In this document: positions 53,018 to 60,344 of the stretch, piece by piece | Numbering within the stretch: position 1 is the stretch's first letter | Layout of the letters: each line of letters begins with the position of its first letter | Source of the DNA: CAYQCE01 sp964415885 | Lineage (GTDB): Bacteria; Zixibacteria; MSB-5A5; JAABVY01; JAHJOQ01 | Direction: 5' to 3' | NCBI GenBank assembly: GCA_964415885.1 | Contig: CAYQCE010000004.1 | Span: 41,279 to 105,278 of the forward strand | DNA: 64,000 nucleotides | Translations under genes and position numbers: made by a program | Notes under the pieces: generated by a model | Seen by the model: the letters and a program-made list of their open reading frames with translations, nothing else | The model's database searches: none | Told to the model about the DNA's origin: nothing

Positions 53018-54205
53018 ATGAGACGAACACTGACGTGCTTCATAACAGCGACAATCGTACTCGGCGCGATTGCTGTTTCCTTCATAGCCGACACCCAATC
53101 CGCCGAGGCCATACCGGCTTTTGCACGCAAATACCGCATGTCATGCTGGACCTGCCACGAGCCAACCCCAAGATTGAAACCGTACGGCGATGATTTTGCC
53201 GGAAACGGATTCGTACTGAAGGATCAGGATGCTCCGAGGTATTACGTGGACACGGGTGACGAAGACCTCTCACTTATCCGTGAGTTCCCGATCGCAGTCC
53301 GGATGGATGGCTTCCTGAAGTACGAAAGCAGGACAGACAGGAACGTCGACTTGTCGTCGCCATACATTCTGAAGTTGCTTTCGGGAGGCTCGCTCGCCGA
53401 TGATCTCGCGTATTACTTCTACTTCTATTTCAGCGAACATGGCGAGATAGCGGGAGTCGAGGACGCCTACCTGATGTTCAACAATCTCTTTGATTCTGAG
53501 CTCGACGTCTATCTGGGACAATTTCAGGTTTCGGATCCATTGTTCAAGCGCGAGTTGCGCCTGACGTATGAAGACTACCAGATATACAAGACATCCGTAG
53601 GTGAATCCCGGGTAAGCCTCGCTTACGATCGCGGCATCATGCTGACATACGGTTTCGAAAACGGGCCGGATGTAATAGCGGAGATCGTCAACGGTAACGG
53701 CCTCTCAGAGGCTGACAGCTACCTTGTGTATGACGACGACAAGTACAAGTGCTTCGCCGGTCGCATATCACAGGATGTCACCGAGTACGGACGCGTTGGC
53801 GCGTTCGGCTACTGGGGCAGGGAGGAATCAGATGCCGATAACGAAGTTTGGTATATCGGCGGTGACGCTTCCGTGGGCGACGGCAAGTTTATCGAGGTCA
53901 ACGGGCAGTTTCTCGAACGACGCGACTCCGATCCGCTATTCACGGGGCTTGACGATGCGGAGAAAGTGGAAACGCGCGGGGTGATGGCTGAAGCGATAAT
54001 CACACCAAAAGGCCAGCGAAGCCCCGTGTATCTTGTCGGGCTCGTCAACTGGGTAGATTCCGACTACGATCACCTCAAATACCGCACGGGGACCGCACAC
54101 ATCGGATATATGCTTCGAACGAACCTTCGATTGACCGGTGAAGTGACCTACGACTTCAATCACGAAGAAGTTAGAATCGTGACAGGATTCGTGGGAGGAT
54201 TCTAA
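53018..54205 (+). CDS. Fused monoheme cytochrome c - outer-membrane porin (Cyc2-like architecture)
   Basis: A 395-residue exported protein. After a signal peptide (about residues 1-31), IPAFARKYRMSCWTCH (heme Cys 43/46, His 47) is followed by PRLKPYGDDFAGNGF, a pattern known from Cyc2-type iron-oxidising cytochrome-porins. The remaining about 300 residues alternate amphipathic strands (YYFYFYF, RVGAFGYWGRE, RTNLRLTGEVTYDF) and end in Phe, as in beta-barrels. It probably carries a heme inside an outer-membrane pore. Its electron donor or acceptor is unknown. GGAG lies six bases before the ATG; it follows the pentaheme gene by 31 bases. Confidence 0.8.
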   Translation: MRRTLTCFITATIVLGAIAVSFIADTQSAEAIPAFARKYRMSCWTCHEPTPRLKPYGDDFAGNGFVLKDQDAPRYYVDTGDEDLSLIREFPIAVRMDGFLKYESRTDRNVDLSSPYILKLLSGGSLADDLAYYFYFYFSEHGEIAGVEDAYLMFNNLFDSELDVYLGQFQVSDPLFKRELRLTYEDYQIYKTSVGESRVSLAYDRGIMLTYGFENGPDVIAEIVNGNGLSEADSYLVYDDDKYKCFAGRISQDVTEYGRVGAFGYWGREESDADNEVWYIGGDASVGDGKFIEVNGQFLERRDSDPLFTGLDDAEKVETRGVMAEAIITPKGQRSPVYLVGLVNWVDSDYDHLKYRTGTAHIGYMLRTNLRLTGEVTYDFNHEEVRIVTGFVGGF

Positions 54206-54241
54206 CTCTGCGCAGGTTGAGAAGTTTACGTACCAATGCAG

Positions 54242-54275
54242 AAAGGCACGCCAAACGGCGTGCCTTTTATTTTTC
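54242..54275 (+). terminator. Strong rho-independent terminator after the cytochrome pair
   Basis: AAAGGCACGCC (54242-54252) pairs with GGCGTGCCTTT (54257-54267) across a 4-base loop, followed by a T-rich tail (TATTTTT). Being A-flanked as well, it can also stop the convergent slipin transcript. Confidence 0.92.
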
Positions 54276-54295
54276 CTTCTCTCGAGCTAAGTCCA

Positions 54296-55069
54296 CTACT
54301 CTTCGGACTTATTCTTGCCCCCCACAGAGTCTATCAGACCCTTGAACAATTCGATCGGTATCGGGAATACGACCGTCGAGTTCTTCTCGGATGCAATCTC
54401 GGTCAGGGTCTGAAGATATCTGAGCTGAACCGCAGCGCCCTGCTTCGACAGTATCTCGGCGGCATCGGCGAGCCTCTGCGCTGCCTGGTATTCACCGTCG
54501 GCATGGATAACCTTCGCGCGCCTCTCTCGTTCGGCTTCCGCCTGACGGGCAATCGCTCTCGTCATCTGCTCCGGTATATCGACATTCTTGACCTCAACCA
54601 CAGATACCTTGATCCCCCATGGTTCCGTCTGGTCATCGATTATTTCCTGGAGTTTCTGGTTTATCTGCTCGCGATTCGAGAGCAGATCGTCGAGATCGAC
54701 CTCGCCGAGAACCGATCGCAGCGTGGTCTGCGCTATCTGCGAGGTTGCATACAGGTAGTCCTCCACGTTGATGACCGCCCTGTTGGAGTCCATTACGGCG
54801 AAGTAGATAACAGCATTTACTTTCACGGTCACGTTATCCCTGGTGATTACATCCTGCGACGGGACATCCATAGTGACGGTTCGCAGAGGAACCTTGACCA
54901 TCTTATCCACCAGCGGAATAAGCAGGATCAGCCCCGGTCCCTTAATGCCGATTACTCTTCCGAGCCTGAAGACTACGCCACGCTCGTACTCCTTCAGAAT
55001 ACGTATGGCGTTTACCAGAATGAAGAATGCGAGAATTATGGCGGGCAGAAGAAATGTTCCTGCTCCCAT
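54296..55069 (-). CDS. Slipin / stomatin-like SPFH protein
   Basis: A 257-residue membrane protein: one N-terminal hydrophobic segment (residues 7-22), the slipin opening EYERGVVFRLGRV with GPGLILLIPLVD, the SPFH/band-7 domain, and an Ala/Glu-rich coiled coil (QAEAERERRAKVIHADGE). It should form oligomeric rings that organise membrane patches. It follows the NfeD protease gene by 18 bases, the standard slipin-NfeD pair. Confidence 0.95.
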   Translation of the reverse strand: MGAGTFLLPAIILAFFILVNAIRILKEYERGVVFRLGRVIGIKGPGLILLIPLVDKMVKVPLRTVTMDVPSQDVITRDNVTVKVNAVIYFAVMDSNRAVINVEDYLYATSQIAQTTLRSVLGEVDLDDLLSNREQINQKLQEIIDDQTEPWGIKVSVVEVKNVDIPEQMTRAIARQAEAERERRAKVIHADGEYQAAQRLADAAEILSKQGAAVQLRYLQTLTEIASEKNSTVVFPIPIELFKGLIDSVGGKNKSEE

Positions 55070-55087
55070 CTATTTCCTCCTCTCTTG

Positions 55088-56368
55088 TCAGTTTTTCTTC
55101 TCAACTTTGACAGACATGCCATCGACCTCAGTCACGACTACCATCTCGCCCTTCTCAAGCGGCTGATCAGCGGTCGCTTTCCACAAGGCTCCGGCAACAT
55201 AGACCATTCCCTCAGGATCAATCTTCTCCTTAACTTTGCCACTCAAGCCGACCATTCCCTCATTGCCGGTCGTCACCTTGCTGCGCTGCGCCTTGACAAC
55301 ATATCGCAACACAAAGACTATGAACAGCGCCGAGAAGACCGCGACCGAGATGATCACGCTCTTTGATACCTGTAGATATGGTGCAGGTGAATCTATCAAG
55401 AATATACCTCCCAGGATAAGAGATATCACTCCTCCGATCGAGAGAATCCCGTATGAGGGGACCTTGATCTCGAGCAAAAACAGTATGACGGCGAAGATTA
55501 TAAGCGCAATACCCGAATAGTTGATCGGGAGCGTCTGGAGAGAGAAAAACGCCAGAATGATGCATATTCCGCCCACGACACCGGGCACTATGGCCCCCGG
55601 ATTATAGAGTTCCATCGCCAGTCCAAGTGAACCTAGCGTAAACAGAATGAAGGCGATATTGGGGTTCGATATTATTTCGAGGAATTCCTCCTGGAAAGTT
55701 CGTTCTATCGCAATCGTCCGTGCGTCTTTCGTCTGCAGCGTAACCGAATCCTCCTTCAGCACAACCACCATACCGTCGATCTTCGAAAGCAAATCATCCA
55801 TGTCATCCGCGATCAGGTCGACTACGTTGGAATCGAGAGCGTCGGACGATTGTATCGACTCACCGTCCCGAATCGCGCGCTCCACCCAGGCCTGATTGCG
55901 GCCTCGTTTCTCTGCTATAGATCTAAGATTCGCGACGGCATCATTGGTCACCTTCTTTGCCATCGCGGAGTCCATCTCACCTTCCATCTGTACCGGTGTG
56001 GCAGCGCCGATATTTGTGCCGGTTGCCATTGCCGCTATGTGCGCTGCGTATGTGATGAAAACTCCCGCGGATCCGGCGCGGGCGCCGGATGGCCAGACAT
56101 GCACGACTACGGGCACATCGGCATTCAACATCGCAGTCGTTATGCGCCACGTGGAATTAGTGAGTCCGCCGGGCGTGTTGAGACGAATGATCAGAGCCTC
56201 CGAGCCGTTGTCTTCGGCCTCTTCGATGGCTCGATCGATGAGCTTAACCGTGATGGGGCCGATTGGGGTCTCTATGTCGAGAACGGTCACACGATCATTC
56301 TCGCCCGTCCGGACAGTCGTAGCAAAGAGCACTACTATCAGTAGTGCTACCACTATTCTCTTCATCAT
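55088..56368 (-). CDS. nfeD: NfeD-family membrane-bound serine protease
   Basis: A 426-residue protein. A signal segment is followed by a ClpP-like protease domain with the nucleophile in ARAGSAGVF and the Lys base in MAKKVTND. Four or five transmembrane helices follow (IAFILFTLGSLGLAMELY, IALIIFAVILFLLEI), then a C-terminal OB-fold NfeD domain (GMVGLSGKVKEKI, GMVYVAGALWKATAD). Relatives cut the C-terminus of stomatin-like proteins; the slipin gene is directly downstream. GGAGG lies five bases before the ATG. Confidence 0.95.
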   Translation of the reverse strand: MMKRIVVALLIVVLFATTVRTGENDRVTVLDIETPIGPITVKLIDRAIEEAEDNGSEALIIRLNTPGGLTNSTWRITTAMLNADVPVVVHVWPSGARAGSAGVFITYAAHIAAMATGTNIGAATPVQMEGEMDSAMAKKVTNDAVANLRSIAEKRGRNQAWVERAIRDGESIQSSDALDSNVVDLIADDMDDLLSKIDGMVVVLKEDSVTLQTKDARTIAIERTFQEEFLEIISNPNIAFILFTLGSLGLAMELYNPGAIVPGVVGGICIILAFFSLQTLPINYSGIALIIFAVILFLLEIKVPSYGILSIGGVISLILGGIFLIDSPAPYLQVSKSVIISVAVFSALFIVFVLRYVVKAQRSKVTTGNEGMVGLSGKVKEKIDPEGMVYVAGALWKATADQPLEKGEMVVVTEVDGMSVKVEKKN

Positions 56369-56508
56369 CTATACCTCCGGAAAGCGGCGGAGCCAATTGT
56401 ACCGCTAATATGGACTTTAGCCACACTTATTAAAGTAGTCAACCAAAAGTATTCAATCCAATAGTATTGAACGCGCCGATTCATCCCTCGGTTTCGGTCA
56501 AGACAATG

Positions 56509-56534
56509 AAAAAAGGCGGGGCCGAAGCTCCGCC
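56509..56534 (-). terminator. UUCG-loop terminator after the S9 peptidase
   Basis: On the minus strand GGCGGAGC-TTCG-GCCCCGCC forms a stem with one mismatch and a stable UUCG tetraloop, followed by six T residues (56509-56514). It lies 24 bases past the S9 gene stop. Confidence 0.9.
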
Positions 56535-56557
56535 TCTTTTCTAATCTCAGTCTCGGT

Positions 56558-58441
56558 CTAATTCCTCGACTCGGTCTTCAAATACTGATTGAAGAAATCG
56601 ACCATCTGGCGGTAGAAATCCAGGCGGTTCGAGAGTTTGCCGATGCCGTGTCCCTCGTCGGGGTAGATCACAAAATCGACCTCGCCGCCCTGTGCCTCCA
56701 TCGCGGAGATGATCTGCCGGGCCTCGTCGACCGGAACGCGCGGATCGTTTTCCCCATGCTGCACAAACAGCGCGGCCTTGATTCTATCTACCTTGTGGAT
56801 CGGGCTGATCGACTCGAGGAACGTCGAGTCCTCGAGGGGGCCATACTCCGCCTCACGGAGGGATCTTCTGTATGCCCGAGTGTTTTCGAGGAAGGTCACG
56901 AAATTGACTATTCCCACGCTGTTCAGTCCTGCGCGATACAGATTCGGATACTCTGTGAGCGATGCCATGACCATATAGCCGCCGTACGAGCCCCCCTTGA
57001 TGCCAAGCATGCTCTCTTCGGTGTATCCGTTCCTGATGAGCCATTTCGCACCCCAGGCATAGTCTTTCACCGAGTCAAGGCGCTTCTTGTAATTGTCCAA
57101 ATCCATGTATTCTTTGCCGTAGCCCGATGACCCGCGCGGGTTGACAGCAAGAATACCGTAGCCGTTCTGCATCAGATATGTGAAATGGCGCGAGAACGAC
57201 GGCCTGTATTGGCTTTCAGGGCCTCCGTGCGCATGAATAATGAACGGGATTTTGCCGCTCTCATATCCCGGAGGCAGATACAGGAATGCGGGAATCTCGA
57301 GACCATCAAACGACTCGTACCGAATCAGCTCCGGGTCACTAAATATGTCGGGGTCGATTCCGGCATAGCTCGAATGTGTGACCCTCCGCAGCTCTTTCGT
57401 ATTCCAGTCCCAAAGCCAGATATCAGGAGCCTTGGTGGACGAGTTGAATCCAAAGAGAATCTTGCCGTTCTCAGTCATCCAGCCGCCGGAATAGAGGCCC
57501 TGTAACGGCGGGGTGGGAAGCATATCACCCGTTGTCAGATCCTGAAGGTACGGAACCGAGTATCCGTCCTCATTCACAAGCCAGAAGAGGTAGTTCCCGT
57601 CTTCTGAAAGCCCGGCGCCCTCATAACCCCACTTCGAATCTGTATCGAGGAATGTGATCTCTCTTGTCGCAATGTCCATCCTGGCGAGACGGGCTATACC
57701 ATCTTCGTTGTAATTGGTCACCAGATACGCCTCGGTATAGTCCGGCGTCAAATTGAAAGAGTGGAAGAGCGCGTCTCCCTCATGCGGAGTGAGAAGCGTT
57801 TCCTCACCGGTCGCAAGATCGAGGAGGTAGTAATTGTTGTCTGTGTTTGAAGTGTAGGTGTAAGTCAACAGGTGCTTCGCGTCCTTTGTCAGTGCTGCGG
57901 GTCCATTATACCCGGCCTTCCCCTGCACGAGAACCTCGTCGCCCTCGGTCAAATCCATCTTCCAGATCTCGAAGTCGGTGCCGTTACGCTTGTTCGAGCG
58001 GAAATAGATGATCTCATCGTCCCAGGACCAGACAACGCTGCCGTACCGCACGTCAGGACTGTCGGTAAGCTGTCTCAGTCGTCCGGTTCTTAGATCGAGA
58101 AGGTACAACTGGCTGTCCTCATCGCCTCCAACAGAGCCGCCAATGATCGCATGCTCGGAGTTGTGCGAGGGGACATACCAGTCGATCCCGTCCTTGAAGA
58201 AAGTGAGCTGGTACGGCCATCCTTCATCGGTGAGACGGAATAGCTGGTTCGCCTCGGTGAATGAGGTTATAAACAGAATTGTCTCTCCATCGCGCGAAAT
58301 CGAGCCGTCAGCCGACCACCCGATCTGCATAAACGTTTCAATGTCCGGCAGATAGGCGGAGTCGGGGAACAGCGTGCTCTCCCCGGCTGCAAACGCCGGG
58401 ATCATAAACAAAGCCAATATTGAAATCAAAGCCTTTTTCAT
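56558..58441 (-). CDS. Exported S9-family prolyl oligopeptidase / acylaminoacyl peptidase
   Basis: A 627-residue secreted peptidase. The signal peptide is followed by a beta-propeller (WSWDDEIIYFRSNKRNG, LLDLRTGRLRQLTDSPD and similar TolB/WD-like blades) covering about residues 20-370. The alpha/beta-hydrolase domain has nucleophile Ser in GGSYGGYMVMAS, Asp in HGENDPRVP and His in DEGHGI. The triad is intact. It digests short peptides outside the cytoplasm. ATG 58441 has GGAGG five bases upstream. It has its own promoter and terminator. Confidence 0.95.
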   Translation of the reverse strand: MKKALISILALFMIPAFAAGESTLFPDSAYLPDIETFMQIGWSADGSISRDGETILFITSFTEANQLFRLTDEGWPYQLTFFKDGIDWYVPSHNSEHAIIGGSVGGDEDSQLYLLDLRTGRLRQLTDSPDVRYGSVVWSWDDEIIYFRSNKRNGTDFEIWKMDLTEGDEVLVQGKAGYNGPAALTKDAKHLLTYTYTSNTDNNYYLLDLATGEETLLTPHEGDALFHSFNLTPDYTEAYLVTNYNEDGIARLARMDIATREITFLDTDSKWGYEGAGLSEDGNYLFWLVNEDGYSVPYLQDLTTGDMLPTPPLQGLYSGGWMTENGKILFGFNSSTKAPDIWLWDWNTKELRRVTHSSYAGIDPDIFSDPELIRYESFDGLEIPAFLYLPPGYESGKIPFIIHAHGGPESQYRPSFSRHFTYLMQNGYGILAVNPRGSSGYGKEYMDLDNYKKRLDSVKDYAWGAKWLIRNGYTEESMLGIKGGSYGGYMVMASLTEYPNLYRAGLNSVGIVNFVTFLENTRAYRRSLREAEYGPLEDSTFLESISPIHKVDRIKAALFVQHGENDPRVPVDEARQIISAMEAQGGEVDFVIYPDEGHGIGKLSNRLDFYRQMVDFFNQYLKTESRN

Positions 58442-58479
58442 CAAGTCCTCCAGTGATGTGAAAGTTAATGTTAACGCCA

Positions 58480-58508
58480 ATTCTAACTCTCCGGGGATCA
58501 CAAGTCAA
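58480..58508 (-). promoter_or_regulatory. Sigma-70-type promoter for the S9 peptidase
   Basis: TTGACT (58503-58508), 17-base spacer, TAGAAT (58480-58485) on the minus strand; the leader is about 30 bases and holds the GGAGG site. Confidence 0.6.
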
Positions 58509-58532
58509 GCGCGTAAGTTGTCCATTTTTCGG

Positions 58533-58560
58533 TTGCATTTGGGCCGTTTTTCGATATATT
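58533..58560 (+). promoter_or_regulatory. Sigma-70-type promoter for prs-rplY
   Basis: TTGCAT (58533-58538), 16-base spacer, TATATT (58555-58560); the predicted leader is about 34 bases to the ATG at 58601. Confidence 0.6.
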
Positions 58561-58600
58561 TACTGACTTGTTGCGACAATTTCGAGGAGTGGACTAACTT

Positions 58601-59548
58601 ATGCCAGGACCGATCAAGGTTATATCCGGGCGGGCAAATCAGCCCCTCTCACACAGGATCTCCGACTATCTCGGTACTGAACTCACTCAGACTGAGTTTA
58701 CAGACTTCGTGGATGGGGAGGTTCGTGTTCAGGTGACAGAGAACATCCGCGGCGCGAATGTATTCATTGTTCAGGCCACGAATCCACCGGCGGAAAATAT
58801 CCTCGAGCTCCTGATGCTCATCGAAACTGCAAAGCGAGCCTCGGCGGAGACTGTAACTGCAGTGATCCCGTATTACGGCTATGGTCGCCAGGACAGAAAG
58901 GACCGCCCGAGGGTGGGTATCACAGCCAAGCTTGTCGCGAATCTCATATCAACTGCCGGTGCGGACCGCGTTGTAATGCTCGATCTGCACGCACCTCAGT
59001 TGCAGGCCTTTTTCGACATCCCCTCCGATCACCTTTTCGCGAATCCGGTATTTCTGAGCGCATTCAAGACGATGCAGATCCCTATAGACAGTGAGAATAC
59101 TGTAATGCTGTCGCCGGATATTGGCGGAGTCAAAATGGTACGATCGTTTGCAAGCAAACTTCACTGCGGACTCGCAATAATTGACAAGCGGCGCACGGAT
59201 GTAAATAAGTCCGAGGTTGTGAATGTGATCGGTGATGTGCAGGGCAAGGTTGCGATCATCCGCGATGATATCTGCGATACCGGCGGTACGCTGACTGATG
59301 CTGCGCGCGCAGCAGTCGATCATGGCGCCGCCGAGGTTTACGCCTGCTGCACGCATGGTCTCCTCTCCGGAAACGCCATGGAGCGGATCGACAAGTCACC
59401 TATCAAGAAGCTCATAATCACTGACAGTATCGACTTGCGCAAGCGGGAACTTTCTCCGAAGATAGAGATAATATACACTGCTCAGCTGTTCGGCGAGGCG
59501 ATCCGCCGGATATCCAATAGAGAATCCATTTCAATACTCTTCGATTAA
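58601..59548 (+). CDS. prs: Ribose-phosphate pyrophosphokinase
   Basis: A 315-residue enzyme making PRPP from ribose-5-phosphate and ATP. Motifs: ENIRGANVFIVQATNPP, YYGYGRQDRKDRPR (flexible loop), DLHAPQLQAFFDIPSDHLF and the PRPP-binding IRDDICDTGGTLTDAA. Length is standard. PRPP feeds the purine genes found elsewhere in the window. rplY follows after 19 bases. Confidence 0.98.
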   Translation: MPGPIKVISGRANQPLSHRISDYLGTELTQTEFTDFVDGEVRVQVTENIRGANVFIVQATNPPAENILELLMLIETAKRASAETVTAVIPYYGYGRQDRKDRPRVGITAKLVANLISTAGADRVVMLDLHAPQLQAFFDIPSDHLFANPVFLSAFKTMQIPIDSENTVMLSPDIGGVKMVRSFASKLHCGLAIIDKRRTDVNKSEVVNVIGDVQGKVAIIRDDICDTGGTLTDAARAAVDHGAAEVYACCTHGLLSGNAMERIDKSPIKKLIITDSIDLRKRELSPKIEIIYTAQLFGEAIRRISNRESISILFD

Positions 59549-59567
59549 AATATAAAAGGAGAATACA

Positions 59568-60266
59568 GTGAAAGCGAATGAGTTGAAGGTTGGACTGCGC
59601 GAGGAGATCGGCAAGGGGCCGGCGCGACGATACCGTGCCGCTGGTCTGCTGCCCGGAATCCTCTATGGTCCCGAGCTCGATACCAGGCACATCACGATCA
59701 GTGAGAAGGATATCGCGAAGATCTTTCGCGACGCGAAATCGAACAATATCCTTCTCGATGTCTACCTTGACGGTAACGGCGACAAGCCATACAAGGCACT
59801 CGTGAAGCAGGTGCAGAGAGAGCCGGTCGATGGCAGCATCGTACATATTGACCTGCTGCAGGTGGCTCTCGATAAGAAGCTGGAGATCAACATCCCGATC
59901 AAGATCGTTGGAACACCGGTTGGCGTGAAGTCGCAGGGTGGCGTGCTCGCTATCGTGCGCAGAGAGATCATGGTGTCGTGTCTGCCGACAGACATCGATG
60001 ACTTTATCGAGGTGGATGTCACCAATCTCGAGATCGGGGACACAATCCACGCCGGCGATCTGGAGATGGAGAAGTACGAGGTTCTCACAGAACCGCAGCG
60101 CACAATGGTAACCGTCTCCGCACCGACTATTGTCAAAGCCGTCGTCGAAGAAGAGGAAGCCGAGGAAGGCGAAGAGGGCGAGGAAGGCGAAGGCGCCGAG
60201 GCTGCCGAGGAAGGCGAAGAGCAGAAAGAGCCCGAAGTTATCAAGCAGAAGGATAAGCAGGAATAG
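59568..60266 (+). CDS. rplY: 50S ribosomal protein L25 (CTC type)
   Basis: A 232-residue protein. Residues 1-95 are the L25 5S-rRNA-binding domain (ARRYRAAGLLPGILYG, KALVKQVQREPVDGSIVHIDL) and residues 96-190 the CTC/TL5 beta domain. The last about 35 residues are almost entirely Glu, Gly and Ala (EEEEAEEGEEGEEGEG). The start is GTG with GGAG six bases upstream. The prs-rplY pairing is common. Confidence 0.96.
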   Translation: MKANELKVGLREEIGKGPARRYRAAGLLPGILYGPELDTRHITISEKDIAKIFRDAKSNNILLDVYLDGNGDKPYKALVKQVQREPVDGSIVHIDLLQVALDKKLEINIPIKIVGTPVGVKSQGGVLAIVRREIMVSCLPTDIDDFIEVDVTNLEIGDTIHAGDLEMEKYEVLTEPQRTMVTVSAPTIVKAVVEEEEAEEGEEGEEGEGAEAAEEGEEQKEPEVIKQKDKQE

Positions 60267-60294
60267 TCTACACGTACGCTGCACGAATAGCGAA

Positions 60295-60323
60295 AGGCCG
60301 GAGAAGAAATCTCCGGCCTTTTT
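60295..60323 (+). terminator. Rho-independent terminator after rplY
   Basis: AGGCCGGAGA (60295-60304) pairs with TCTCCGGCCT (60310-60319) across a 5-base loop, followed by TTTTT (60319-60323). It separates rplY from the convergent fusion gene. Confidence 0.94.
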
Positions 60324-60344
60324 GTATTCCGATATGTCTATAGG

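Noticed and set aside
54236..55366. 376-codon plus-strand frame opposite slipin and NfeD
   Set aside because: It begins in the terminator and mirrors two well-supported minus-strand genes.
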